Source: Paramacrobiotus metropolitanus (lineage: Eukaryota > Tardigrada > Eutardigrada > Parachela > Macrobiotidae). From it: a DNA stretch of 64,000 bases. Below, piece after piece: positions 23,081-34,591 of this stretch. The notes under the pieces were generated by a model. That model had not been told where the DNA came from. It ran no database searches and saw nothing but the letters and a program-made list of their open reading frames with translations. Every line of letters begins with the position of its first letter. Position 1 is the stretch's first letter. The DNA is taken from NCBI RefSeq assembly GCF_019649055.1, contig NW_026570243.1:62001-126000 (forward strand), given 5' to 3'. Both the position numbers and the translations under genes were made by a program.

Positions 23081-23317
23081 ATCGCAAGAACTGTCGGCTG
23101 GACATGCTATTTGCGGAATTTGCGTATATCGTTTGTATGTTAAGCACGGGCACAAACACGAATATCATTTTCATTTGCTTAACTGCTTTGCTTTTTCACT
23201 GTACAATTGATAAATGCATTACGTATTGCTGAGATATCATCGATAAAACATAAGTAAAACTTCAGTGAACCATCAATCCGTAACGCGATTAAAGCCAGAA
23301 ATAATGCATGGATTGTA

Positions 23318-24382
23318 TCAGTTATTGTATTGTAACTTTTCGCATAAATCTTGGCGAGCGGCCTTGTATGGCTCTGCCTGCGAGACGCACACCCTCCCCA
23401 AACGCATCACGTGATGGTACATCTTACTCAGACTCAGACAAACAAAAACCGGATCCAGTAGACCTTGCAGCGAATATAAAATGTCCGCGACTTTCCCAAA
23501 CGTCTTCAGCTTGTCCATCGAAACGAAATTCAGCAGTTGGTAGTACATCAGACTCGGCATCCAGCAGACGATAATGCTGATGGTAAATAAAGTCAGCACG
23601 ATGAACGGTCGCAAACGGCTTCGTTGTGGACGCGCCGGGGCGGTCGTCATGTCCGCTGGCGTCGGAGGAGTCGACGTCATCGTCATCTCCGCAAACCGTT
23701 GACCGGCCGCTATAATTGCTCTTCGACGCATTTCTTTCCTCCAGAGAAACGGATAACAAATGGGAATGAACACTTTGGGACCAATGAACACCCACCACGA
23801 CGTAAACGTTGCCCAGGCGAACTGCCGTGAGAAATCCAGCCAACAGCCTCGTTCAACAGAAATACGATAATACACCGCGTCCAGCAGGATTCCGGGTAGC
23901 AGCACCACATGCAGATAGAACACCGTGCCGCCGCATAAACACCACGCCAGGGCGGTGGAGTGGGAGTTACGGTAGGACACTGGCCAAAACATTGCCCAGA
24001 CGCGGTTCAGGGTGATCAGCAGATGGAAATGAATGGCCATGGCGGCGATGATGTAGACGCTGTAAATGCGCAACGTACATACTGCCGGTCCCAGTCGCCA
24101 GTCGGGATACGGGTAGGCTAGCAGTTTCAACGGACCATCGACGGCGGCAAAGATTATGTTGGCAGATAATAGAGCCATGATGTAGACGTTGAACGCCGTG
24201 CGAAGAGATTTGTTGATGAGAAATACTGCAAGAACTCCGCAGTTCGTTGCCAGGGTCGCGACGGTTGTGCCAAGAAGGCAGGAGATGGCGAACGGAACAT
24301 TTGGAGCGCTGCTGGCGTTCATCCCATCCTTCAGCGTTTGATTTGCGTGTTCTTCCAACATTTCTGAAAAGTTAGTTTCCAT
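23318..24382 (-). CDS. Class A GPCR, intact, 354 aa (receptor 10, group B)
   Basis: Single exon, ATG 24382, TGA 23318-23320. TM1 TNCGVLAVF, Cys102, NRVW 126-129 with AMFWPVSYRNSH, loop-2 Cys180 (VERGC), loop 3 with MRRRAIIAAG, CWMP 273-276, LLDPVF (DP 310-311). It is the closest paralog of the gene at 15.0 kb. The block 23393-23595 (TM6 to TM7) is about 98% identical to that gene by eye, then identity falls sharply upstream. After the shared block the C-tail is different and longer (ends KLQYNN), so the conversion or exchange tract ended just after TM7. Confidence 0.93.
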   Translation of the reverse strand: METNFSEMLEEHANQTLKDGMNASSAPNVPFAISCLLGTTVATLATNCGVLAVFLINKSLRTAFNVYIMALLSANIIFAAVDGPLKLLAYPYPDWRLGPAVCTLRIYSVYIIAAMAIHFHLLITLNRVWAMFWPVSYRNSHSTALAWCLCGGTVFYLHVVLLPGILLDAVYYRISVERGCWLDFSRQFAWATFTSWWVFIGPKVFIPICYPFLWRKEMRRRAIIAAGQRFAEMTMTSTPPTPADMTTAPARPQRSRLRPFIVLTLFTISIIVCWMPSLMYYQLLNFVSMDKLKTFGKVADILYSLQGLLDPVFVCLSLSKMYHHVMRLGRVCVSQAEPYKAARQDLCEKLQYNN

Positions 24383-25264
24383 CAGTTTGAGTTTAAGACA
24401 TGAGTAAGAAGGTACTGCTGCTGTTTTTATAATAAAATACGTCGAAGTATGAATATTAGCTTTCAGATTGGTTTAAAAAAATGCAATACAGTTTTATTGG
24501 GTTAGGAGATACTCATAGGATGTTGCAAGCGGCTAACAAGGTATCGTACTCGTGCTGACTGGTGAGACTCGCAGTGCATAAAAAATTATCACGTCGGACA
24601 GTGGCTTCGCTCTGCCCTCTAGCTACGGCATTCAGTACACCGTCTGAACGCATTATATTCAATGTACGAGTGCGATGATACTGTACTCGCAGTCTCGCAC
24701 TGAGCCGCTTTATCCAATACACTGAAGAATACTCTCAAGCATTGGTTGGTTGGTACTACGTTGGTACTACGTACAATACATACAGTACTTCGAAGTTAAA
24801 ATCCATTGTCACATGCCGCCGGTTTAAACCGAGCACACTAGCCGACTTGTCAGCTTGCTGAACGATACGAGGCTAAAAAAGTACTGTATATTGCACCATT
24901 CATTGGCATTCAATACAGTATTCGATTGTGATTTACTCGTATAAATCATACACTTATGTAAAAATGTATTTGTGTAAGGAATTACACTAATCACTTCAAA
25001 TAATTGTATGTGAATGAAGAGCAAAAAAAGGGGATCCCATTACACCGATAATTGGATAAAACAATAATGTTGCTTTGTTAATTTTGTTTTGGTTTTGTGG
25101 ATGTATACGTTTACAATAATTGTATTTCGAAATGCAGCAACACCCCTGGCTTACTTAAATTTGTTTAAGTTTGTTGTTCAACCGATATACGAATCCTAAG
25201 AAATAGCTGCATTATTTATTCTAAAAATGTTGTGCAAATAACGGGGCGTTAGATATTTCATGCA
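24383..25264. other. Spacer, nothing recognised
   Basis: AT-rich; no coding or repeat signal noticed. Confidence 0.4.
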
Positions 25265-26101
25265 ATATATAATAATAATAATGGAAGTTTATTGTCCTTT
25301 GCACGGAGCAGTTGCTCCCTCTAGGCTACAGACACAGAAGTCAAACAAAGTAGAGAGATGAAACATTAAGAAGTTTAAGCGCAAAACCAACAATGGTATG
25401 TACTATGTAGGTAAAACTTGTCGGCGGCATGCAGTAACATTCGAACATAGGCGGAAAAGAACATTCGTAACTCGGTTGCGATCAGTTGATGCTACTTATT
25501 GAAATAAAGGGAGGGAGACGATCGCGCTGGGGTCGATGCATAAAACCAAAACCCACACAAAGTTAAATTCATTAATTTTCAAAAGTAAAATTTTCAAAAG
25601 AAACTGTGGGAAAAAGGAAAGCAAGGACACTTACGCACGTAATCGCCTTTCTGTTCGGTTTCAACTGACGATAAATCGCAACGGTATTATGTAACAGTTT
25701 CTTAATAGAACCAATTTACACCAAACACAAGAGAAAACAGATAAGCGGTATTCTGAGGAACGGTTAGTTTTTAAAATTTTAGTCGATGGCAGCTCATTCA
25801 ACTTCACGGTTTCCAGGGCTTCGGAAAAGGCTGTTAATGTGACATAGGCTATCGGCGGCAAAGGAAGCTCATTCCAGATGGAGACGAGGGTGTTGACATA
25901 GGATTTGTGGTCAGTGGTCACCTTTATTCCACAGAGAGTCGTTGGGGCCGGTTTTATGGGACATGGATGTTTCATTAGACGCTCGGAGGATCTAGTGTTA
26001 CCTGCAACAGACTCAAGCGCAGACACCGATATTGTGAGATGTTTCATACAGCACGGTGAAACAGGCAGTTGGCTATTGCCAACAATGTACCGGTACTTCA
26101 C
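25265..26101 (-). mobile_element. 3' relic of a non-LTR retrotransposon (LINE)
   Basis: A minus-strand frame (25661-26101) contains NTRSSERLMKHPCPIKPAP, then VNTLVSIWNELPLP and FSEALETVKL. This is the pattern seen at the C-terminal end of many LINE reverse transcriptases (Arg-rich stretch, then W-N-x-L-P and a helix). On the same strand the sequence runs on to an AATAAA-like signal and a short (ATT)n tail at about 25268-25285, typical of a LINE 3' end. The reverse-transcriptase catalytic region is absent, so this is a 5'-truncated, inactive copy. The match is from memory of the pattern only. Confidence 0.45.
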
Positions 26102-26859
26102 ATTTAAGTTAAGCAGTCGAATGCTGGAATCAAGAATAATAATAATAGCATTTTAGTTCTGATTGACAACGTGGTAAACATGATAAACATCATCTTTTTT
26201 GTTGTGGCAGTCAATGTGGAGTTTTACGTTGCTCGTTACCGAGATTGTCCCTTGTTCTGATTAAATTTTTCTGCTAATTTTTCCGAAAGTGTCGTATTAC
26301 CCACAGCAGTTTCCGCTAAGATCAGTCTCCTTTGAAATGAAAGGGTAAAAGGGTTGAAAAACAAAAATCAATTACCGGTTGTTCTCTTTCTTTTCCTGTT
26401 AATAACGGCTCGTTTTCGAATACAAGCGGTTCTAAGGCAATCCAAGCTGAAACGACGCCATGATTTTGGGAGTTCCCGAAACGCAGGACAAGAATTACCG
26501 TGTACAGGATGTCTCAAATGTCTCTCAATCTGGCTCGGTAATAAGGGGTGATGCCGATTACCAAATCAGTGTAAAACCATCGAGCCATCCACCTCTATCA
26601 TGTACTTCTTTCACGGATCATTTTGAACGGATACTGGGTGTACACAATTACAGTGCTTGCAGCTCACCCAAGAATATAACCACAACCAGTATACTGTAGA
26701 GAGATACTTTTTAAGCTCACTCATTTTTCTTGCCACCTCGTACAGCAACGCATCAAAGCTTTTTTTAAAAATCTTTGAACCTGTCTTTTTGCCTAGTGGG
26801 GCGTATTTTAGTTCCCGCACTGAACTGGATACTCTTGTGGTCACGCAGCTGCGACAAAA
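26102..26859. other. Spacer, nothing recognised
   Basis: No gene or repeat noticed between the LINE relic and receptor 11. Confidence 0.4.
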
Positions 26860-27870
26860 ATGACCAGTAATATTTCGCTGAATCTTTTGGCAGTGTTAGA
26901 GAATTCAACGTTGCTTACGGCGAAGACAAGTGAGCAGTCACTTTCTCTCGGCCTGGTGAGTACTACAGTCGTGACTCTATTGTTTAATTCCGGAGTGCTT
27001 GCTGTTCTTCTGCGTGAACGAAGACAAAAAACTTCCTTCGATGTATACATCGTTGTGCTGTTATTGAGCAACATTTCCTACGTCGGCATAAACAACCCTC
27101 TGAAAATTGCTAATCCGTATACGTCATGGTGGATTGGAACCGCGACATGTACCGTTAACATTTACTGTAATTACGTCATCTCAGCCATTACGGTACACAT
27201 TCATCTGCTCATCAGCATCAGCCGCGGATGGGCCTTGTTTTGGCCGCTGTCATATAAAGCGCGTCACACTACCGCTTTTGCCTGGCTGTTATGCTTTGGC
27301 ACGATCATTTACCTGCATATTTTATTGTTGCCTGGAATAATTCTGGACGCCACTTATTATAGAGTTTCAGCTGTGAAAGGATGTTGGATGAATTCCACGG
27401 CGCAGTTCACCTGGAGTATGTTCGTAACCGTTGCTGTGTATGCTGTGCCCAAGTTGCTTATTCCGGCTTGTTATCCTCTACTGCTATGGAAAGCGATACG
27501 GAGGAGAGCACTGGCTATTTCTCGAGTTGATGCAGCTATCAGCGACACTAAAGGAAACGGAAGATCAACAGACGCTTCGTCCCGTCAGAAAGGGCGTTCG
27601 CGGCCGTTCGTTGCGCTAACGCTGCTGACCATTTGTGTCACCGTTTGCTGGATTCCGAGCTTGGTTTATTATATAATGACTGGCTTCGTGTCGCCCGCCA
27701 GGCTGGACGCTTTTCGCGGTGTGGCGAATACCCTTTTTAGTCTACAGGCTTTGCTAGACCCGGTATTGCTCTGCCTAAGTTTTCGTGGTCTGAGCAGCTA
27801 CATGGTTGCGTTGTGGAAAGCCTGGGATAATCGGTTAAAAAAGGCCAAAAACCAGCAGTCGTTGCCATAA
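26860..27870 (+). CDS. Class A GPCR, intact, 336 aa (receptor 11, group A)
   Basis: Single exon. ATG 26860 opens MTSNISLNLL, matching the start of the minus-strand receptor at 11.0 kb. TM1 LLFNSGVLAVLL, Cys97, DRY site SRGW (121-124) with ALFWPLSYKARH, loop-2 Cys175 (VKGC), TM5 YAVPKLLIPACYP, a basic loop 3 ending RQKGRSRPF, CWIP 263-266, LLDPVL with DP 300-301, and a Lys-rich C-tail. It is first of the plus-strand tandem run of group A. The extracellular loop 1 is one residue shorter than in the others (KIANPYTSWW). Confidence 0.93.
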   Translation: MTSNISLNLLAVLENSTLLTAKTSEQSLSLGLVSTTVVTLLFNSGVLAVLLRERRQKTSFDVYIVVLLLSNISYVGINNPLKIANPYTSWWIGTATCTVNIYCNYVISAITVHIHLLISISRGWALFWPLSYKARHTTAFAWLLCFGTIIYLHILLLPGIILDATYYRVSAVKGCWMNSTAQFTWSMFVTVAVYAVPKLLIPACYPLLLWKAIRRRALAISRVDAAISDTKGNGRSTDASSRQKGRSRPFVALTLLTICVTVCWIPSLVYYIMTGFVSPARLDAFRGVANTLFSLQALLDPVLLCLSFRGLSSYMVALWKAWDNRLKKAKNQQSLP

Positions 27871-29247
27871 CCTCCGACACATGGTACTTTTTGAGTTATT
27901 GGTAAACTGTATTTTTCTTGATGTATTTTTCTTGGTGCGCAAATCTATTTGTCTGTACAAGCTGATCTTTTGCACTTGTTCTCTGCCTCTCTGTCATGCA
28001 AACCGGGCATTAACTAAAAATTTTCCCGAATGAGGGTTGGTAAAGCTGGAAATTGGAAAAGGCTTTTCTATATCACTGTGTAATGTCAAAGTCATTGTAA
28101 CATTTGTGTTGTTCTTTAACCCATTAAATACGAGTGTCTACGAGTAGATAGAAAGATACGCAAACCAATCTGTTACGTCGACATATATGGCTACATGCGT
28201 GGACGGCATGCGCAAAAAGACACTAACGGCTGTTCTGTGAGTAGAAAGAATAAATCGTACCATAAATTTGGTCCAACAGCTTACACCTGCCCTTGTTGCA
28301 GCCGTGATATAATTTCAGGTTTTCATTTGGTGATATTGTTTTCGGTTTAATTGAAATTGTGAAAACTGTCAAAACCATCGCTGCACCTCTTTCATGTCAC
28401 GAGTGACCTTTAAATTTGTGCTCTTGAATTAGGTACAAGGAACATTGATTTTTCCTGAATCTAGTGTACGAGTAATAAAACACGGTTGTATAATTGTAAC
28501 GAGTAAGCTTATTTTACACTGACTGGCTGGCCTACTTCCAGTCGATGGCTTAGTGGAAATAGTATATTAATACTTTAGAATGGCGGGACCAGTGTTTCCC
28601 TCAAAGATTAAATTGTAATATTCTCTGATTAGAATTGCATACATACTCCTTTTGCTTTCGCCGCTTGGATTTCAAAACAAGCATCGATCGCTCTTGACTC
28701 TCCCCTTCTCATTTTATTGAAAGAATGCTTGTTTTTGACTCCTGCCGGTTACTTCGAAGGTTAGTTGAGGTTGCAATAATTAATCTGTAGCTGCCGGGCC
28801 GCAGACCTCGCAGGCGTTGAACACTGCATTATGCTGTAATTGGACGCGGTATAGTGCGCGTCAGTGCCGCTGTTAATATTACGGTTGTCACGGTCTGGAG
28901 TCCAAATTAATTCATTCCTCTTTTGTATAGGTTGCCGGAAGCCTGGTGTTTTCCGCCCTTGCTCACCGATCAACTGGGCTGGAAACCTGTGCTCGTACTG
29001 TAATGTGAGTTGTGGACACCCGTGATTTTGCACGACAATTAGACAAGTGAGGAATTTTAGAGACAGACACGATCAACGCATTTGCTGGTTTTCGATTAAT
29101 CGAAATGCAGTTTTGATTTACTTTTCGTGTTGTCTAATTATAATGCAGTCTGCTAACAACCAAGTGTTAATTAGCGCTCGGATTTCATGCTTGTGCTCTT
29201 AATATAATCGTTTGACCGATAAAACTGCATTTGCCCGGTGTGACGAA
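27871..29247. other. Spacer with a block shared upstream of receptors 12-14
   Basis: Positions ~28640-28750 (CTTTTGCT...CGCTTGGA...GCTTGTTTTTG) resemble ~31440-31540 and ~37680-37770, which lie at similar distances upstream of the next two tandem receptors. The rest holds no recognisable gene. Confidence 0.5.
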
Positions 29248-30249
29248 ATGAAGAATAATATTTCGCATAATTTTTCCGCAGTCATAATGAATTTAACGTT
29301 AACTAACGAGAGCCCTCTGTCCCTCGGATTGATCAGCTCCACCCTCGTGACCTTACTTCTTAACTGTGGAGTTCTTGTCGTCTTGCTGCAAGGAAGACAG
29401 CAGGTACGGCCTTTTGATGTGTACCTGATTACACTCTTATGCAGTAACATTGTCTACGTTGGAATAAGCAATCCTTTAAAAATAGTCCCTTCACCGTATA
29501 CTTTAAATTCAGCTGGCAGGGCCGCTTGCTCAATGAACATTTACTGCGTCTATGTCGTGGCCGCGATTACGGTGCACATCCATTTGTTAATTAGCGTTAG
29601 TCTTGGATGGGCGCTGTTTTGGCCGCTGTCATATAAAACACGGCACACTTCTGCCCTCGTGTGGCTGCGGTGTTTATGCACGATTATTTATCTGCATATT
29701 TTACTCCTGCCTGGAATAATTCTGGACGCCACGTACTATCGAAACCCGGCTGATAAAAATTGTTTGGTGAATACAACAGCACAGTACACATGGTACGTGT
29801 TCGTGACGGTTGCTGTGTATGATGTGCCTAAATTGCTTATACCTGCTTGTTATCCTGTGCTGCTATGGAAAACGATACGATGGAGAAGCTTAGCTAATTC
29901 TCGGGTCGATACGGCAACCAGCGCCACTGAAGGAGCCGGGATATCAGCGAACGCCCCATCACGTCAGAAAAGGCGTTCACGGCCATTTGTTGTGCTGACG
30001 CTACTGACCTTATGCGTTACGGTTTGCTGGGTTCCGATCATGGTTTATTATATAATGGTTAGTTTCATTTCGCCAGCCCGTCTGAATATTTTTCGCAGCG
30101 TGGCAAATACACTGTTTGGTCTGCAGGCCATGTTAGACCCGATAATGCTGTGTCTAAGTTTTCGCAACTTGAAGAGTTCTATTGTTGCGTTTTGGAAAGG
30201 CTGGAATAAGCGACCAAGAATGGCCGTAAACCAATCGCCGGTGCAATAA
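29248..30249 (+). CDS. Class A GPCR, open frame but DRY-site Arg lost, 333 aa (receptor 12, group A)
   Basis: Start ATG 29248 (MKNNISHNFS) aligned to paralogs. TM1 LLLNCGVLVVLL, Cys94, TM3 end LLISVSLGWALFWP. The position of Arg3.50 is Leu (SLGW 118-121; codon CTT, one base from CGT). Loop-2 Cys172 (ADKNC, where others have DKGC), TM5 YDVPKLLIPACYP, CWVP 260-263, AMLDPIM with DP 297-298. Loop 1 reads SPYTLNSAGRAAC, lacking the W-W/W-S pair seen in the relatives. The frame is full-length with no stops, so it may be expressed, but G-protein coupling through the usual Arg is unlikely. It could be a non-signalling receptor or at an early stage of decay. Confidence 0.9.
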   Translation: MKNNISHNFSAVIMNLTLTNESPLSLGLISSTLVTLLLNCGVLVVLLQGRQQVRPFDVYLITLLCSNIVYVGISNPLKIVPSPYTLNSAGRAACSMNIYCVYVVAAITVHIHLLISVSLGWALFWPLSYKTRHTSALVWLRCLCTIIYLHILLLPGIILDATYYRNPADKNCLVNTTAQYTWYVFVTVAVYDVPKLLIPACYPVLLWKTIRWRSLANSRVDTATSATEGAGISANAPSRQKRRSRPFVVLTLLTLCVTVCWVPIMVYYIMVSFISPARLNIFRSVANTLFGLQAMLDPIMLCLSFRNLKSSIVAFWKGWNKRPRMAVNQSPVQ

Positions 30250-31189
30250 CTGGTGCTTCTACGTATTGAAGCATATTGAAACTGGGTGCCTTCTTAGGCG
30301 TTTGGCTTCTCTTTTCTTCAGCGTTTTTATAAAAATAATTATAGAACACAGTATTATGAACGTTTTGATATCATTTCAAATGGTAAATGTTTTTTGCTTC
30401 TTTGTGTGCCATTTCAAGGCCAGTAAAGCAATGTAATAAAATACAAATGCCAACGTGCGAAACGGGCAGTTTCTGCTCAGAGGAGGTTTAACTGGACAAG
30501 TTAGTTGTTATAACCTGTGTCAAGAAATATGTCTCCAAGCAATACCAATCCACTGCCCGACATTTTCCTGAGACTTTTTCCCATTACGGCTACAAACATT
30601 AACGTTTATCCAAGAACTTGTACTGGTTTATACAAGAATCAATATTCCGGATATGAAAGCTACTAATATTCAGTCCTTAAACTGGCAAATCGTCACTCCT
30701 GCCAAATGCGTCAGCACGTAGATAAAACCGCAAATTTCTGCTGAAAAAGCGGATTGTTACCTGAAAGAATATTTTGCTTTGCGGAAATGTTGGGGAAAAC
30801 GTCAACCGTACTTGATCATTTACAGTACAAACGTGCAAATAACAAACGATAACTGAAGGATGGTTTTTTTATTACTTATAACCTTTTTATTTTTTTACAC
30901 CTTGTGAAGCACACCCTATCCAAACCGCAATTAATGTTTCCAAGTCGGAAAAACTGTTATCTAACTTGTCTCATGTACTGCACGGTACATCTGCATGATG
31001 TTTTGTAGTACATTACATGTACTCGTATTACATCTACAGGTATATCTTGGATTACATTGACTATGGGAGTGCTGAGTGTTTTATTAGCCATAGGTCACCT
31101 GGCAATGATTGGTAATTAAAAAATCTCGATAACTCGTCGTTGAAAATCTGCGTCCGAAAAAAAGCTGTTTGCTCATCTTACTTAGAATT
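30250..31189. other. Spacer, nothing recognised
   Basis: AT-rich 3' flank of receptor 12, ending where the duplicated segment begins. Confidence 0.4.
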
Positions 31190-34095
31190 TGGGTTGGACT
31201 TCTGTAGGAACGTGAGAGCATGGCACCGTGAATAATTATGTGGATCCTCGTAGTAAAGTAATGGTGGTGTCCACCGGTCGACCTTGAAGATATCGGGATC
31301 CTTTTGTACGTTGCGTATATCAGTTATTCTAGTGACTAATCAGGTTGAAATAATAGCGTAACCAGTGATACTGCCACCGATTTGTTGGGAATTACAGAGT
31401 GATTGAATAATTTATTGGGATTTAACAAAATATAACATACCTTTTGCTCCAACCTCTTTAGACTCGAAACAAGATCGATCATCATTTAATCCCATTTGCT
31501 GCTTGTGAAGAGAACGCTTGTTTTTGCCAGCGACCTATTACACATGTGCCTCAACGCTGTCATTATGAATACTGCCGTCATAATGTGAATCCCAAAGAGA
31601 TTTTCTTTTATTTTACAGCGTATGGATTAACTTCCTACACTCTGCTCTCGTTCGTTGAGCAATATAGCCGGAAATTTGAGCATGTCATGTGTTATATTTA
31701 GTGATCACCTGAAATCTTGTACATCCGCTCATCTAGGCGACAATAGACAAATAAAGAATTCTTAAAATGAACGCCCACAAGCGTTTAATGCTTCTCGAGA
31801 AATCGAAACAGGGTCTGGAGGTTACCTTGCATTTCTCATAGTTATAGGTTTACAGTAACAGCGATTTCTGTGTTGCTAACAAGCGTGTGGTCAGTTTTAA
31901 TCTTTATTGTCCCCGTACAGTGGAGTGTGCCGCACTGGTTACCTTAGGCAAAATGCCCAGTAACTGTTCGCTAAATATTTCAGCAGAGACGAATTTAACC
32001 TTAACTACGGGACATGCGATCGAGAATTCTTTATCTCGCGGCCTAATCAGTTCCACACTCGTGACCTTACTTTTTAACTGTGGAGTCCTTATCATTCTCC
32101 TGCGCGAGAGAAAACAACTACGGCCTTTTGATGTGTACATCATTGCACTGTTATGCAGTAATATTCTCTACGTCGGAATAGCCAATCTTTTAAATATTAT
32201 TGTCCCTTCACCGTACACTTCCTGGTCGATTGGGAGAGCGGCATGCACGGTTTACATTTACTGCAACTATATTGTCGCAGCCCTTACCGTGCACATTCAT
32301 CTACTCATCAGCATCAACCGCGGTTGGGCACTGTTTTGGCCGTTGTCATATAAAGCGCGACACACGTCAATCGTCGCTGGGCTGCTGTGTTTATGCACGA
32401 TCCTGTACCTGCATATCCTTTTACTACCCGGCATCATTGTGGACGCCACGTATTACCAAAGTCCAGCTGATAAAGGGTGCTGGGTGGACCCAGCAGCGCA
32501 GTTCACCTGGTACATGTTCATAACCGTAATTGTGTATGATGTGCCCAAGTTGCTTATTCCTGCTTGTTATCCTGCGCTGCTATGGAAAGCTGTGCGACGG
32601 AGGACGCTGGCCGCTTCCCGCATTGACACCGTAACCAGCTACGCTGAAAGAACTGGAAAGTCAGCGAGATCTGCATCTCGCCAGATGGGGCGCTCGCGGC
32701 CCTTCGTGGCCCTAACACTGCTGACCGCATGTGTTACGGTCTGCTGGATTCCCAACATGGTTTATTACATTTTGATTGGCTTCATTTCACCAGCCGGACT
32801 GGAGACTTTAAGCAGTGTTGGAAATACTCTGTTCAGTCTGCAGGCTTTGCTGGATCCGGTGTTACTCTGCCTAAGTTTTGGATACTGGAAGAGATATTTG
32901 CCTACATGGTGCACAGGCAGGATAAAGCGACCAAATCTGGTCGTCAGCCAACAACCGATGCAATGATAGTCGGTATGACACCGTATCATCTTGAGATAGT
33001 CCAATTTACTATTATTAATCATAATTATTATTATGTATACAGATATATTTGTCAGGATAATCGATTTGATGCAAGGAAATAGTGAGTAACTGAGTATGCT
33101 GTTGCTGTCGGATTTTTCTTGGCCTTTCTCATGCAAATAATCACTGCATTTAGCAAAAAAAAAAGACATTAATGATTTTTATAAGTTCAAACTAAATGAT
33201 GCTATTACGCATAAAGGTATTTGAGCAAATCGCGAGCATAATTTGATTATAATAGCATCTGAACTGGAAGGACTGGAAGCTATCACAAAATTTAAGACCT
33301 AATAAATTTCTTCAACTTTTTTCCAGCTGTTTTAGTGGACAAATTCTGGATTATTGATGCTTCACCGGTTTTAATAAACACATAGATTATGTTCAAACAT
33401 CCTGTTATTTTGCAGGCAAAAATACATTCCAGAAAGCCGGCTTTGGGTTATCCTGCTGCCGACAAGCGGTATTTCCTACTATTTGCAAAGATTCAAAGCA
33501 CAGATTTTGATGCATCACAATCGCAATTAATCTGCACCAAACGTGGACCCCTCACGACTGCTGCGCGCGATAGTGCATGGTATTTGAACAATCGTTCCAG
33601 TCTACGAGTCCTTCAAGAAATTGCGAGCATAATTTGATTATAATAGCATCTGCACCGGAAGGACGTGCTATACACGGAAGCCGGCTTTCACCCGCGTCTT
33701 GTACCCGTTAAACTCTAGTAAATGGACACGTGTAGTGGGCATGGTACTTAATTATTGACATTCGACGATGCCGGTCTGCTGAATGTTTACTAATTTGCAG
33801 CTCAATACGGTGCTCATATGTGGCTTGTTCTGGCTACAGGAACCGCAGTATTTAGAATGGTTGATAATAATTATTGTTGTTAAATGCCAGCTCCAAATAA
33901 AACGTAGAGTAATGAACTTCCGTACAAAATAAGCACAGCGGTACTTTGCAACTACTTCCACCAGTGTTTTAAATATGTTTTTGTTACGTTACTGATCGAT
34001 TTCTACATGTGAACCACCTTGCTGATTGTTAAACGGAAAGAAAAACTTTTCCGGGCTTTATTGGTCAAACATAATTTGAAGTGCGCCATTTTTTT
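31190..34095 (+). repeat. Segmental duplication, copy 1 (with receptor 13)
   Basis: Similar in order and orientation to 37370-40595: upstream flank (GGTCGACCTTGAAG, GGGATCCTTTTG), the receptor, and about 1.1 kb of 3' flank (CACGGAAGCCGGCTTTCA, CATTCGACGATGCCGGTCTG, TTAAACGGAAAGAAAAACT). Copy 1 has about 390 bp more in its 3' flank, bounded by a 30-bp direct repeat (33232-33261 and 33623-33652) that is single in copy 2 (40073-40102). So either copy 1 gained, or copy 2 lost, that segment by recombination. Confidence 0.9.
31953..32966 (+). CDS. Class A GPCR, intact, 337 aa (receptor 13, group A)
   Basis: ATG 31953 (MPSNCSLNIS) is the first ATG in frame and lines up with the family start. TM1 LLFNCGVLIILL, Cys98, NRGW 122-125 with ALFWPLSYKARH, loop-2 Cys176 (DKGC), YDVPKLLIPACYP, CWIP 264-267, ALLDPVL with DP 301-302, C-tail YWKRYLPTWC and ending QQPMQ. 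It is the intact partner of the disrupted copy at 38.3 kb and retains the full NR pair at the DRY site, unlike its neighbours in group A. Confidence 0.93.
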   Translation: MPSNCSLNISAETNLTLTTGHAIENSLSRGLISSTLVTLLFNCGVLIILLRERKQLRPFDVYIIALLCSNILYVGIANLLNIIVPSPYTSWSIGRAACTVYIYCNYIVAALTVHIHLLISINRGWALFWPLSYKARHTSIVAGLLCLCTILYLHILLLPGIIVDATYYQSPADKGCWVDPAAQFTWYMFITVIVYDVPKLLIPACYPALLWKAVRRRTLAASRIDTVTSYAERTGKSARSASRQMGRSRPFVALTLLTACVTVCWIPNMVYYILIGFISPAGLETLSSVGNTLFSLQALLDPVLLCLSFGYWKRYLPTWCTGRIKRPNLVVSQQPMQ

Positions 34096-34591
34096 ATAAA
34101 AAATTTCGCGAACGAGGGTTCACAACTTCACAGATGGCTAATGCAGAAATGTTTTTTTGCGACTGAAACAACCGTTGCATAGCTGGTGGAACCGACGAAC
34201 GGGTAAACAGCAATACAACATAACACAGCATACGGAGACGGAATTGGCTATAATGCACGAGCAAGCGAGGTTCAGTGCGAGCCGCGAGGTAACAGCCTCT
34301 GTTGCGGACGCCGAGACCAAATCGGATATTAGTCCGGATGAGATTGGAAACGTGAGAAAGTCAAACGCATAAAAAGGAAATAAGCATTACCTTCGCGTTG
34401 CCAGTGGAGAAACCGAAAACGCTTAACATTTGTTAATTTAATTGCTTTTTTAGTATTATTACTGATGCTGTAATTATTTTTTTGTGACTGGGTTCCCCAC
34501 TGGGGAAGATGTGACCATATACCGGTAGTTGCCACGAATTGTGGTACTCTGTGTGCTGTCAATGTGTGCTGAGCGGTTCTGCAGTAATGTG
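34096..34591. other. Spacer, nothing firm
   Basis: A 71-codon plus frame at 34157-34372 is Thr/Ala/Glu-rich but unsupported. Confidence 0.35.

Noticed and set aside
32765-33169. 134-codon minus-strand gene
   Set aside because: It overlaps the 3' end of receptor 13 on the other strand and is a shadow of the coding sequence plus AT-rich flank.
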